Below, in pieces: positions 20,614 to 29,996 of a stretch of DNA of 64,000 nucleotides. Where the stretch lies: NCBI GenBank assembly GCA_002706765.1, contig PAJV01000013.1:186001-250000 (forward strand). Reading direction: 5' to 3'. This DNA is from Gimesia sp. GTDB taxonomy: Bacteria > Planctomycetota > Planctomycetia > Planctomycetales > Planctomycetaceae. Every line of letters starts with the position of its first letter. Position 1 is the first letter of the stretch. Position numbers and translations under genes: made by a program. The notes below the pieces were generated by a model. That model did no database searches. It saw nothing but the letters and a program-made list of their open reading frames with translations, and had not been told where the DNA came from.

Positions 20614-20957
20614 GACAGTCTGCTCCTGGAGCGGCTTTTTAAAGTAGGTTAACAATCGGCAGATTCTGCCGCTCAGATTTGAGCCACAGGATCTTCTATA
20701 AACAGAATCGACAGAGCAGGCGGCGAAACTTATACGGTTTTTTTCAATCCTGTCGACTTCAACGGGTTTTTAATCCCTGTGAACGCCCCTTTCAGGAGGC
20801 TGACAATAACTGACACCGGCACAAAATGTGCCTGAGTTCATTGACGAATCCGATAAATATCTACAACATTAGGGTTTAAGCGGGAACAGGCAAGTCGGCG
20901 CAGTCAAGTCAGACGAAGTTCTGAGCTTCGGGTCAAAGAAAAGGAAGTGGTTAAAGG
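20614..20957. other. Divergent intergenic region with a perfect inverted repeat
   Basis: About 344 bases between the MotB-like gene and the RNase D gene. It holds a 15-base perfect inverted repeat with 6-base arms (20818-20832, GGCACA-AAA-TGTGCC). The remainder is unremarkable. Confidence 0.5.
20818..20832. repeat. Perfect inverted repeat, possible operator
   Basis: GGCACA followed by AAA and TGTGCC. The symmetry is that of a dimeric regulator site, or of a small hairpin. It lies 126 bases before the rnd start, and no regulator gene is adjacent. Confidence 0.4.
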
Positions 20958-22145
20958 ATGTCGAGCCCCCTCATCGTGCAGCAGTCCGAGTTTATCGCGT
21001 TATGTGATCAAATCCTGGACGCGGGCATCGTCGCATTCGATACCGAATTTGTTTCAGAGTTCACCTATCGGCCGGAACTGTCCCTGTTGCAGTTTGCCGT
21101 CAATGGCCAGGCTGTTGCCGTTGATCCTTATGAAATCGATGATTTATCTCCCTGGTGGGATATCATGACGAACGATACCACAACCGTCGTCGTACACGGC
21201 GGTCGTGAAGAGGTTCGATTTTGTCGTCATTTTTCCGGGAAAAAACCTCAACAACTGATCGATCTGCAGATCGCCGAAGGCCTGCGTTCCCGCAGCTTTC
21301 CCATTTCGTATACCGCACTGGTGGCGCGTGTGCTGAATGAAAAAGCAGGTAGTAAAGAGACCCGCACCGACTGGCGTCGTCGTCCGCTCACTCAGCAACA
21401 GATCAAATATGCTCTGGATGACGTCAAGTTCGTGCTCAAGATCTGGAAAATTCAGGAAAAAGAATTGATCGAACTGGGTCGACTCGACTGGGCTGAAGCC
21501 GAGTTTCAACGCATGATTGACGAGGTCGATTCTGAATTCCATCGGGAAAACTGGCGCCGTGTTTCCGGTTTGCACAAGTTGAAACCGCGCGAGCTGGCCA
21601 TTGTGCGTGAACTGTTTGACTGGCGGGATGAAGTGGCTCAGGAAAAGAACCAGCCGGCACGGAGGATTCTCCGTGATGACCTCCTGATTGAACTCGCACG
21701 TCGCAAACCGGCCACCCCCCAGGATCTGACGGCCACACGTGATCTGAACCGCAAGAATATGTTCAAGCTGGCACCCGAAGTGGTACAGCGGATCGCCAAA
21801 GCACAACAGACGCCCAGCGATCAGCTGCCTCAACTCACGGAAAACCCCAATACCCAACAGAACCAGGATGAACAGGTGATTGGCAAGCTGCTGGGAATCG
21901 CTCTGGCCAATCGCTGTGCCGAAATGAATGTCTCCCAGACGCTCGTGGGAACTGCCGCCGACTTAAGACACCTGGTTCGCTACCATGTCTACAAAGAAAT
22001 CTCAGAGGAACGTCCCCGCCTGATGGCCGGTTGGCGAGCCGACGTCTGTGGCGATTTGTTAACCGATGTTCTCGACGGGAAAATCTCGATGCGGGTGGCA
22101 GATCCGGAATCCGATCACCCTCTGCATTTCGAACGACTCAGCTGA
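20958..22145 (+). CDS. rnd: Ribonuclease D-like 3'-5' exoribonuclease
   Basis: A 395-residue DEDD-type exonuclease that trims tRNA and other structured RNA 3' ends. The N-terminal exonuclease domain holds the acidic residues: AFDTEF (Asp28, Glu30), the second motif around VVHGGREEVRF, and the DEDDy motif YALDDVKF. TDWRRRPLTQQQIKYA is characteristic of RNase D. An HRDC-like helical module follows (LKPRELAIVRELFDWRDEVAQ). The ATG has AAAGG directly upstream. The gene ends 43 bases before the ATG of a small exported protein, likely the same operon. Confidence 0.95.
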   Translation: MSSPLIVQQSEFIALCDQILDAGIVAFDTEFVSEFTYRPELSLLQFAVNGQAVAVDPYEIDDLSPWWDIMTNDTTTVVVHGGREEVRFCRHFSGKKPQQLIDLQIAEGLRSRSFPISYTALVARVLNEKAGSKETRTDWRRRPLTQQQIKYALDDVKFVLKIWKIQEKELIELGRLDWAEAEFQRMIDEVDSEFHRENWRRVSGLHKLKPRELAIVRELFDWRDEVAQEKNQPARRILRDDLLIELARRKPATPQDLTATRDLNRKNMFKLAPEVVQRIAKAQQTPSDQLPQLTENPNTQQNQDEQVIGKLLGIALANRCAEMNVSQTLVGTAADLRHLVRYHVYKEISEERPRLMAGWRADVCGDLLTDVLDGKISMRVADPESDHPLHFERLS

Positions 22146-22188
22146 CACTCAGAAATCAGGTCTCCGATTCAAAACAGGGAGGTTTCAG

Positions 22189-22644
22189 ATGAAGTCTGTA
22201 ACAGCGATGGCAGCGCTGCTGCTGTGGGCCGTTGTGAGTACCGCAGCAGAACCGGCACCCGAGGAAGACTATGAAGCAGTAGCCGGTATCTGGGTCCGCA
22301 ACGATCAGGATGCAAAAGGCTCTCCGCTGCGCATCGAACAAGAACTCACCCGCGATCTCTCAAAAGTGACTGTCTACGACAGGCTGGGCCGTCGCGTTCA
22401 CCAGCATCAGGCAAAGTATCGCCTGCAGCGCATGAGCGACGCCAACCTCTTTATCTATTACGATCTTGAAGTTCTGAAAGGCCCGAATAAAGGCAAAAAA
22501 TCACCGGCGCCGCAGTCGTTCATTTATCGCATCAAGGAGGACCGGTTTATTCAGGTGGAAGGTGTTCTTGAAGGCGACAAATTATCTCCGCGGCTGATGA
22601 TCTGGTGGAAGAACAAACCGGCAGCGTCCCCCCGTGAGGGTTGA
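22189..22644 (+). CDS. Small secreted protein of unknown function
   Basis: A 151-residue protein from the ATG at 22189, chosen because AGGGAGG lies six bases upstream and the product then starts with a clear signal peptide (MKSVTAMAALLLWAVVSTAA). The mature part begins with an acidic stretch and has GIWVRNDQDAKG and later SFIYRIKEDRFIQVEG. It has the look of small lipocalin-like planctomycete secreted proteins (TIGR03067-like), but that is only an impression. Confidence 0.75.
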   Translation: MKSVTAMAALLLWAVVSTAAEPAPEEDYEAVAGIWVRNDQDAKGSPLRIEQELTRDLSKVTVYDRLGRRVHQHQAKYRLQRMSDANLFIYYDLEVLKGPNKGKKSPAPQSFIYRIKEDRFIQVEGVLEGDKLSPRLMIWWKNKPAASPREG

Positions 22645-22659
22645 CGATTCGCAGATGCG

Positions 22660-22977
22660 TTATTCTAAATCTGCGATGATTTTGGCGGCCAGCGTTTTCC
22701 GGTCTTCCGGCTTACCGGCTTTCATCAGTGCATTATAGTCTTTCTCAACGGCAGCGGCTTTTTCGGGCGCCTGTTTCTGCAGTTCTTCAAAGTCCGAGCG
22801 CAGTACATCCAGCCCGCTGCCCCCCTCGCCGGTATCAACGACAACCTGCAGATTCGATTTGAAGGAAGAGATGATAGCCGCGGAAGTTGGAACTTCAGGT
22901 TCTGCTTCGCCGGAACAGCCAGTCATTACAGGTAAAATCAACGCCAGACCAGTCAGGAGCGCAAAGAGTGATTTCAT
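22660..22977 (-). CDS. Small lipoprotein downstream of the DUF1559 gene
   Basis: A 105-residue protein from the ATG at 22975-22977, starting MKSLFALLTGLALILPV and a lipobox-like MTGC, so it is probably lipid-anchored after residue 19. The mature part is short and helical with a coiled-coil-like segment (LRSDFEELQKQAPEKAAAVEKDY) and no catalytic motif. A small lipoprotein immediately after a DUF1559 gene is a common planctomycete arrangement. A terminator hairpin separates the two, so it may depend on read-through or its own promoter. Confidence 0.8.
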   Translation of the reverse strand: MKSLFALLTGLALILPVMTGCSGEAEPEVPTSAAIISSFKSNLQVVVDTGEGGSGLDVLRSDFEELQKQAPEKAAAVEKDYNALMKAGKPEDRKTLAAKIIADLE

Positions 22978-23022
22978 ATAGCTTGCTTTCAAATAAATAG
23001 GGGAGGTATCCGCCACCTGTGG

Positions 23023-23055
23023 AAAAACAGCATGAGAGTCGAAACTCCCATGCTG
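23023..23055 (-). terminator. Rho-independent terminator after the DUF1559 gene
   Basis: A hairpin of 7 plus 4 base pairs with one mismatch and a four-base loop (arms CAGCATG at 23028-23034 and CATGCTG at 23049-23055), followed on the minus strand by TTTTT. It lies 131 bases beyond the DUF1559 stop and 46 bases before the small lipoprotein start. Confidence 0.85.
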
Positions 23056-23186
23056 CTCATATCTCAAAAATCTTTTAACATCTGATAGAACGGTCTGGAA
23101 CACGTCGCATTTCACCAGAGCGTGTCCCAATCTATTAGACTCGCTCCCAATGACCCGGGAGACGCTTGAGTAAAACTGGACTCAGT

Positions 23187-24266
23187 TTAGAATTCACCCA
23201 GAACGTTTCCGTCCTGAATGCCGCCCAGGTTCTGCCAGGTGGTATTGTCAATGTTGTCACTGATAAATCGCGTGGCGCCATCGCCCATCAGAATATGCAC
23301 ACCACCGGCGTGACGACTGCGGGCAGGAAACAGTCCAGGGGCATCGTTCGTACCACAACTGGAACAGGTCACACAGTTAGGATACTCGGAGTTCGGGTTG
23401 AGCAGTGTATTGAACACGGTCAGACCGCCGTTACCGTAAACCCAGTTGGAACCGGTGTCACCCCGGGGCGCAGGAGAAGCCGGCGGCGAATTCTTTTTCG
23501 CCAGGCAGGAGGCACCCCAGTTTTTCACATCGTTATAGTTAGGGAATGAACTTGCTGTGCTTCCTCTCGCACCACCGCGGATGGTATCGCCATCCCCGAT
23601 AAGGGAGGCATCGTTATTACCGTCGCCCATCATCAGTTCACTGGCGGCGATGATATTGGAACTGCCGTCGGTCAGATCACGGATGCGGATCGCTTTGCGA
23701 TAGTTGAACATCCCGACCTGGTGTTGCATGTTCTGTGGGGTGGTGTTGGTTGAGGGAGCAAAACCAAACCAGAAGATCGAAGGGCCCGCACTGACCGCAT
23801 AGCTGTTTCCCGGACCGGAGCCATAACCGCCCCCATTCTGGATACCACGCGGGTCCGAGGGACACAGAAAGGCCGGAATGACGGCGCGTTTGGCAGCATC
23901 GTTGGGGGCCTGGTTGGGTCCCAGTGAGAAGTTGAACTGGTTGTAAACGTTAGCCTGATCCATGAACGGCAGCAGCATGGCCTGGGCTGAGAACGAGAAG
24001 TACGAATAGTTTCCATACCCGTAGGTCGCGTCGTTCTGTTTTTCGAAGTTCGCACGAGGGAAAAGACCATGGGTTTCATGATAGTTGTGCATTGCCAGCC
24101 CGAGTTGTTTCAGGTTGTTCTTACACGCGCTGCGGCGGGCGGCTTCACGGGCCTGCTGGACCGCAGGCAATAACAGGGCAATTAAAATCGCGATAATGGC
24201 AATCACCACCAGCAGTTCGATCAGGGTAAAACCCCGATGATGACGAGACGAAATCTGAGCATTCAT
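23187..24266 (-). CDS. DUF1559 protein with prepilin-type N-terminus (H-X9-DG family)
   Basis: A 359-residue member of the large planctomycete DUF1559 family. The ATG at 24264-24266 has GGAGAG upstream. Residues 11-35 are a prepilin cleavage and methylation motif ([24 protein letters not shown]), so the protein should be processed by a prepilin peptidase and sit in the inner membrane or a pilus-like structure. RREAARRS-type basic region and [16 protein letters not shown] follow, both family hallmarks. The C-terminal signature His-x9-Asp-Gly is seen as [17 protein letters not shown]. The family's role is unresolved. Confidence 0.95.
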   Translation of the reverse strand: MNAQISSRHHRGFTLIELLVVIAIIAILIALLLPAVQQAREAARRSACKNNLKQLGLAMHNYHETHGLFPRANFEKQNDATYGYGNYSYFSFSAQAMLLPFMDQANVYNQFNFSLGPNQAPNDAAKRAVIPAFLCPSDPRGIQNGGGYGSGPGNSYAVSAGPSIFWFGFAPSTNTTPQNMQHQVGMFNYRKAIRIRDLTDGSSNIIAASELMMGDGNNDASLIGDGDTIRGGARGSTASSFPNYNDVKNWGASCLAKKNSPPASPAPRGDTGSNWVYGNGGLTVFNTLLNPNSEYPNCVTCSSCGTNDAPGLFPARSRHAGGVHILMGDGATRFISDNIDNTTWQNLGGIQDGNVLGEF

Positions 24267-24823
24267 GACAGGCTCTCTCCAGTTTGCAGGATAAATAGCA
24301 GGAAATTGTCGGGCTTTGTGAGCGAACAAGACCCGGTAGGAAAGCTGGTAAAAAAATTGGGGGGGATCCAGGAAGGTATCAGTTGGACTGTCGCTCAACC
24401 ATCAATCTTAGCATCCGCAAAGACCTGTGAACAGCAGCCAATTTCGAAAATTGCTGACCCCACATGGGGTGTTTATATTAGCAATTCTTAAGACAGGCAA
24501 GAATCTGATAATTAGGATTGTTTATTTATCAGGGCTTCTGTCGATTTTGTCTCATTTTCAAAACGTTCTTCAGCTTTGCTTTCGATAAAACGTCGATTCT
24601 CCAGTAGGAGATACAGATAAATATAGCAGCCAGTGCAATTACTGTTCACTTGGATAAATTCAATGGCTTTTCAATACACATAGTGTCTCCCTGTTTTTTG
24701 ATGACAGGATTGCTTCGAGAGTAGACACTTCTATGTTCATTTTCTGAAGTGGAGAAAAGTACTCACGGCAGGTTCTCGAGAGAGACACTCAGTCTGGTCA
24801 GGCGCGCACAGCAGATGTCCCAT
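24267..24823. other. Intergenic, about 557 bases upstream of the DUF1559 gene
   Basis: AT-rich compared with its neighbours, with no convincing coding frame. It must contain the DUF1559 promoter. A 70-codon plus-strand frame at 24749-24958 overlaps the GYF gene end and has no family features. Confidence 0.45.
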
Positions 24824-26326
24824 CTACTTCTGATTGATGAGTCGTTCGGCTTCCTGCAGACACTTTTCAAATTTTTCCTGGTCGCGTGTGGGCTCCGTTC
24901 CCGGATTCTCCAGCATCTTGGGAAGATAATCGCGGCCCGCCCAGAGCAGTTGCTGTAAGGCAGGGTAGTCTGAACCGGCAGTGCTTTCCAGTTCTTTGAT
25001 GACCGGCCCCAGTTCGGTATCCGCCTTGTTTTTCAGGCTGGTATATTCCGCGGGACCTGCCTGCTTCGACTGTAATGCCTTGTATTCCTGGTAGAAGGCC
25101 TGAAACTTGGCAAATTCGTCTTCACCACTGGGGGAAAACAAATCGCCCAGGGGGACAAAAAAGAAAATCGCCACAATGGCAATGACTCCGGCCACTCCAC
25201 CTAAAATTTTGGGATCCATCAACGGACCCAGCGCTTCGAGGGGATTGGAACGCTGTACTTGAATTTTCGGTTTCGGTCGTGCCGCGGGCGGAACTGCAGC
25301 GGCAACCGGAGCTGAAGAACTCGGCGGCATTGACACCGACGCTGTCGCGGCGGGCGAGACGCCGGCTGCCGGAGTCGCCGCTGGTTTCGCCTCTGTCCCG
25401 GCAGATGTCGTTTCTGCTGCTGTTTCCGTTTTTTTCGGAGCCGGTTTTTTCAGCTGTAAGGCTTCAATCTGCCAGGCTTCAAACCATTCCCCTTTGCGGC
25501 CCAGCTTTAACAGGTCGGTCGGTTCGACTCGGTCCTGTTCAGCCCACATTTTGATCTTGTGTGCTTCAATCGGGCCGTAGCCCATGCCTCCGAGCTTGCA
25601 GTACCACTTCTGTTTGGAACGGACTTTCAGAATCGGTGGTGGCGGAGGCTCTGTCGTTTTTTCTGGTTCAACAACTTTTTCTTCTGTTTTTTCTTCTGTT
25701 GCCGCCGACTGCTCGGAAACGGTGTCGCCTGAAGCCGGGACCAGCTCTTCGACGGAATCCTCTTCCGTGTCGATGACATCCAGGTCACTGCCGGACGAAC
25801 TCAGGAACACCACCGTTCGCGCGGGCACCCACTCCGGTTCGGCAGAAGATTTCACTTCATCGTTCGGTGCCAGCTCGCCGTCGAACAGCATGTGCATCAG
25901 ATCATCGGCTGACATGGGCCCCAGCTCATGATTCAGAACGCGACAGTACCACTGGATCTTCTGGTGCTTGCTCCGTACGGCTTCCAGTGTGGCAAACCGC
26001 GGGAGCTGCGATTCCAGTTCGCTTGAGAGTTTGTCTTCCTCTTCGACAATCGAAAAGCCATCCAGGTTGGGAACATCGGGTTCCGGTTCGACGCCAAATG
26101 AGGAGTCCACAATGGAAAAATCGTCCAGTGAAGGCAGCTCACCACTCGAGGAGGAATCGAACAGACCACCCATGTCCTCGGCAGGAAACCAGTTTCCGGT
26201 TTCACCGCTGCGGATTTCCATTTGAGGAGTCAATTCGCCCTGTTGCGCCATGGCAAATAATTCTTCAAATGAAATGGGACCTTCGGTTGCCGTTGAACGC
26301 TTAATGTACCAGCTGTCGCGTGCCAT
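24824..26326 (-). CDS. Membrane protein with three GYF-type domains
   Basis: A 500-residue protein. Three GYF_2-like modules, small domains that read short proline-rich peptides, lie at about residues 5-55 (WYIKRSTATEGPISFEEL), 125-175 (WYCRVLNHELGPMSADDL) and 240-290 (WYCKLGGMGYGPIEAHKI). They are joined by acidic Ser/Glu-rich and Pro-rich linkers. Residues about 295-360 are Ala/Pro-rich. A single hydrophobic helix at about 375-397 (GGVAGVIAIVAIFFFVPLG) puts the GYF modules on the cytoplasmic side, with a helical C-terminal tail of about 100 residues outside. There is no catalytic motif. It probably acts as a scaffold; the partners are unknown. Confidence 0.88.
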   Translation of the reverse strand: MARDSWYIKRSTATEGPISFEELFAMAQQGELTPQMEIRSGETGNWFPAEDMGGLFDSSSSGELPSLDDFSIVDSSFGVEPEPDVPNLDGFSIVEEEDKLSSELESQLPRFATLEAVRSKHQKIQWYCRVLNHELGPMSADDLMHMLFDGELAPNDEVKSSAEPEWVPARTVVFLSSSGSDLDVIDTEEDSVEELVPASGDTVSEQSAATEEKTEEKVVEPEKTTEPPPPPILKVRSKQKWYCKLGGMGYGPIEAHKIKMWAEQDRVEPTDLLKLGRKGEWFEAWQIEALQLKKPAPKKTETAAETTSAGTEAKPAATPAAGVSPAATASVSMPPSSSAPVAAAVPPAARPKPKIQVQRSNPLEALGPLMDPKILGGVAGVIAIVAIFFFVPLGDLFSPSGEDEFAKFQAFYQEYKALQSKQAGPAEYTSLKNKADTELGPVIKELESTAGSDYPALQQLLWAGRDYLPKMLENPGTEPTRDQEKFEKCLQEAERLINQK

Positions 26327-26624
26327 TTTGATTTAACAATCTTCGTCCGCTTGAAATGAGGGTGTATATTCAAATTCGAGTAGGCACACGCTTTGACGGG
26401 CGCGCCCCGACTTTTATTTTAGCGGGCAGGGTAGGGCGCTTATCTATCGTTTTTCACCCTATTTTTCCAAAAACCGGTAAAAACCAGTCAGAACCATGCG
26501 GATCGGTTCAATCGGGCCAGAAACACCCGGATTTGTCTGCATCGCCTCGTGGATCTCAGGCGGTCAGCGAAGTCACCGGAAACGGACGATCAGTTCAGCC
26601 CGGTGGGTGCCTCGCGTTTCAGGC

Positions 26625-28520
26625 TTACGATTTTACTTCAGCAGCTGTTCGTTTCCAGGTGAGCACGCTCATAAAGAACAGAAACAGCACACAGAAACAA
26701 CAGCCGCCTGCAAACCAGTCTCCAAATCTTGTGTAGAGGCTGCTGCGGTTATCCAGGGGAACCGAGTCGACAATCACGGCGTTCAACGATTTGTTCCAGC
26801 GTCCGGTTTTCGGGTTCACCATTGTGCTCCGTCTCTGGTTGTCCCAGTCGAGAAACAAGTCCGGCTCGATAACCATGCCGTCACCATCAATGATCGCGGA
26901 GACTCCCGTGTTGACGGCTCTGACCATGGGAGTCCTGTTTTCAACACAACGGAACGCAGAAGTAATCAGGTGCTGGTCCAGTTCACTCGAACCGTGGAAC
27001 CAGCCATCGTTGGTGAGATTGACCAGGCAGTCAACAGGTTTGGTTGTGGCATTCGGAGTTGCCGCCGGTTTCAGCATCGAGCGAACCAGGTGCGGCACCG
27101 TATCTTCAAAACAGATCAACGGTGCGAAGTTCCAGTTTTTGTATTCGAAGTTGGCAGCATGTTTGCCCGGCTCAATTCCAAAGGAGGCACCATAGGGTGA
27201 GAAAATCTGCAGGAAAGGCAGGCTGTCTTTTAAAGGCATGTATTCGCCAAACGGCACGCGATGAATTTTATCGTAACGACCATGCACACCATAATCGGGG
27301 CGGACAAACACGGCGGAATTGTATTGCTCTATTTTTTCATCACCGGCGGCAATCACATCCAGCCCCATCACCAGCGCCGCGTTGGCTTCCTGGCTCATAT
27401 TCGTCAGAACCTTGCGAACGGAAGGATCTTTCCATTTCTCGAGCGGAACTTCCGGGGCGACCTCACCGAGTTCTTCAGCCGTCTTCCCGTTGCTTTCCAG
27501 TAACGGCCAGCGGAACATAGTTTCCGGCCAGACAATCAGGTCAGGCTGATCCCGCACGGCGGCGCCCATCAGCTCCAGATGTTTCAGGTAGATCGATCGC
27601 CATTCATTCGGGTTATGTTTCACTGAAGAAGTAAAATTCCCCTGAATCAAAGCAGTGCGCGGGCCATCCTGAAATTCTGCCTGCGAACGACGGACATAAC
27701 CATAACCGAGGACCGCAAAAAACAGACTCAGGCAAACGGCAGTCTGTAGGATCTGCTTTCCGCCGATCTCATTCAGTTTCTGATCGTCGGCTGTCAGTTT
27801 CATCGGAAACAGTTTCAGGCGAATCAACAGTGAATTCGGTAACAGGCAGGCAAAGCAGGCTGCCATCATGACCACGATAAAACTGACACCGTAAGCACCG
27901 GTAAGATCGCTGATCTGTATCAGCTCAATCCAGCGGTACTGGGTATGGCCGATGTAGTACCAGGAGAAGCCGGTCAGCAGATAGGCGCGGATGTATTCCA
28001 GGCCGACCCACACCACCGGCGCGGCCACAGGCAGGGGAACTCGAAACTGATGCACGGCTATGCGTGACAGTAAAACAAATACAGGGAAGTAACACGCCAC
28101 ATAAATCGCCAATGCGATCCAGGCGACGTACATGGTCGGGTGTCCCAGTCGCATCCATTGAAAGGCGGCGACGGTAAACAGCAGACCGCCGGAATAAATG
28201 GCCGTATACATCAATCGCGTTCTGCGCGGAATCCGCACCAGCAGTAACAGCGGGATCAGGCAGACCCAGCCCAGCGGACCAATATCTACCGGTGTGAAAC
28301 TGGCCCACATCAGCACGGCGGTCAGCAGTGAAACAAAAAAGGCACCCCGCGCCGGCGCGGGAGAGGTTCGAGCCGTATTGATGATATTTTGAACGTCCTC
28401 ACCCAGAGGCTGGTTGTTCGGCTGTTTCGATTGTGAGGGGAGTTGCTCAGACACAGGATGTGGTTCCAGCACTGGTTCATCAGAGGAAGTTTGATCGAAG
28501 GTCGATGTCGTTAAGCTCAT
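26625..28520 (-). CDS. lnt: Apolipoprotein N-acyltransferase
   Basis: Adds the third acyl chain to the N-terminal cysteine of lipoproteins in the inner membrane. The 631-residue protein begins at the ATG 28518-28520, which has AGGATGG just upstream; two earlier in-frame ATGs are less well placed. An ~80-residue N-terminal hydrophilic extension precedes seven or eight hydrophobic helices. A nitrilase-like domain follows, with the catalytic triad as Glu in VWPETMF, Lys in RYDKIHRVPFGEY and Cys in PLICFED. Lnt is usually about 510 residues, so the extension is unusual. It fits the several predicted lipoproteins in this window. Confidence 0.96.
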   Translation of the reverse strand: MSLTTSTFDQTSSDEPVLEPHPVSEQLPSQSKQPNNQPLGEDVQNIINTARTSPAPARGAFFVSLLTAVLMWASFTPVDIGPLGWVCLIPLLLLVRIPRRTRLMYTAIYSGGLLFTVAAFQWMRLGHPTMYVAWIALAIYVACYFPVFVLLSRIAVHQFRVPLPVAAPVVWVGLEYIRAYLLTGFSWYYIGHTQYRWIELIQISDLTGAYGVSFIVVMMAACFACLLPNSLLIRLKLFPMKLTADDQKLNEIGGKQILQTAVCLSLFFAVLGYGYVRRSQAEFQDGPRTALIQGNFTSSVKHNPNEWRSIYLKHLELMGAAVRDQPDLIVWPETMFRWPLLESNGKTAEELGEVAPEVPLEKWKDPSVRKVLTNMSQEANAALVMGLDVIAAGDEKIEQYNSAVFVRPDYGVHGRYDKIHRVPFGEYMPLKDSLPFLQIFSPYGASFGIEPGKHAANFEYKNWNFAPLICFEDTVPHLVRSMLKPAATPNATTKPVDCLVNLTNDGWFHGSSELDQHLITSAFRCVENRTPMVRAVNTGVSAIIDGDGMVIEPDLFLDWDNQRRSTMVNPKTGRWNKSLNAVIVDSVPLDNRSSLYTRFGDWFAGGCCFCVLFLFFMSVLTWKRTAAEVKS

Positions 28521-28580
28521 GATTTCCATCCTTGGAATTCGGTGACTGCCCACGGAGGATGATGATCTCCTGTCGGCCAG

Positions 28581-28618
28581 GGAAACGTCCTGTTTCCTCG
28601 AAACCGGTCCGGTTTTTT
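28581..28618. repeat. Two adjacent short inverted repeats, the second terminator-like
   Basis: GGAAAC-GTCCT-GTTTCC (28581-28597) is followed directly by AAACC-GGTCC-GGTTT (28601-28615) and a T-run on the plus strand. No plus-strand gene reads into it, because moeA and lnt are both minus, so it may end an antisense transcript or simply mark the lnt upstream region. Confidence 0.4.
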
Positions 28619-28766
28619 AATTCGTCCTACGTGACATACTACGTTATTTTCTTGATCCTGATGGGGGACAATGACAGGGATTGCCCACCTTTTTGGTCTG
28701 ATTGGCGTGATTTTTAATGAAATCTGCGATTTAAGAGTAGATCAATCAGGACGGAAAGTGCTGCTG

Positions 28767-29981
28767 CTACCATAAAAAGACGTCAACCTTAAAACCCGCC
28801 TGATAATGTTGATTGCCCGTCGCGAACAAGGCCACCGCATTGGCCTGGACGGTGGAATGCAGATCGGCAGAACCCATTGTCTTCAAAGGAGAAACAATGG
28901 CTTCACCCGCTTCCCATTTCACTTGCGCCGGCTGATAAGTGGGCCGGTTTCCGCTGGAATGAAAATCGTTACAGAGCCGCGCCGGCAGGATTTGAGGTTT
29001 GGGTGAGGGAAATCCCATAAACTGGCGGATCGCCGTTCGGACGAATAATTCGAAGCAAACCATGCTGCTGACTGGGTTTCCGGGCAATCCAAAGATATAG
29101 CAGGGATTCCCGTCCGCCCGTTCCAGCACCCCGAACCAGAGGGGTTTCCCCGGCTTCAGATTGACTTTATGAAATACCTGTCTGACTCCCGACTGTTCCA
29201 GTTCGTCAGGCACCAGGTCCCGTTCTCCCGCAGAAACGCCGCCGGACAGCAGCAGGAAATCACTATTTAAGCCTTCCTGAATTTTGGAACGCAGATGGTC
29301 CCGTTCATCTCGGGCGATACCCAGGGGCCGCGGCAGAGCATCCGCCTGCTGGATCTGTGTGTGCAGCATGACCTCATTGGAGTTGCGGATCTGTCCCGCT
29401 TGCGGGCTCTCTTCAGGAGCCACCAGTTCGTCTCCCGTCGCCAGAATCGCGACTGTGGGAGCAGGTCTGACCATCACCGTCGGGCTGCCGGTCTCTGCCA
29501 GGGCTCCAATTTCCTGAGGTCTCAGAAAGGTGCCAGCGGCGAGAACTGGCGCACCCGCTTCAAGCACCGATGATTGGGGAAGCATGTTCTTACCCGGAGA
29601 CATCGGCCCCGTATCGATTTTCACCGAGCGGGCTGCTTCATCAATCTGGCAGTGTTCGATCTGCACGACGGCATCCGCTCCCTCAGGCAGAGGCGCGCCT
29701 GTCATGATCTGTGAAGTCTGACCTGACTGCAGCGCGATCGTGGGCACGGAGCCGGCATAAATGGTTTCCTGGATCTGCAGCGTGGCTTTCCCATCCCGAA
29801 AATCGCTACTCTTAACGGCAAAACCATCCATCAACGCTTTATCAAACGGGGGGATATTCAAATCGCTGACCGTGCCTTCAGCCAGGACGCAATGCCAGGC
29901 ATCGAAAAGCGAACGCTGCACGGGAGGGGCTGGTTTCACAGTTTTCAGGATCAGTTGAAATGCTTCTTGAGCTGACAGCAT
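28767..29981 (-). CDS. moeA: Molybdopterin molybdenumtransferase
   Basis: Inserts molybdate into adenylylated molybdopterin, the last step of molybdenum-cofactor synthesis. The 404-residue protein shows the MoeA N-terminal substrate region (DLNIPPFDKALMDGFAV), the central MogA-like domain (ILATGDELV ... GQIRNSNEVML, then LLSGGVSAGERD), and the C-terminal GLPGNPVSSMVCFE and RPTYQPAQV segments. The ATG has GAGAGGG ten bases upstream. It is 15 bases after the TrpG/PabA gene. No other molybdenum-cofactor gene is in the window. Confidence 0.96.
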   Translation of the reverse strand: MLSAQEAFQLILKTVKPAPPVQRSLFDAWHCVLAEGTVSDLNIPPFDKALMDGFAVKSSDFRDGKATLQIQETIYAGSVPTIALQSGQTSQIMTGAPLPEGADAVVQIEHCQIDEAARSVKIDTGPMSPGKNMLPQSSVLEAGAPVLAAGTFLRPQEIGALAETGSPTVMVRPAPTVAILATGDELVAPEESPQAGQIRNSNEVMLHTQIQQADALPRPLGIARDERDHLRSKIQEGLNSDFLLLSGGVSAGERDLVPDELEQSGVRQVFHKVNLKPGKPLWFGVLERADGNPCYIFGLPGNPVSSMVCFELFVRTAIRQFMGFPSPKPQILPARLCNDFHSSGNRPTYQPAQVKWEAGEAIVSPLKTMGSADLHSTVQANAVALFATGNQHYQAGFKVDVFLW

Positions 29982-29996
29982 GCGCGCTGTTCCCTC

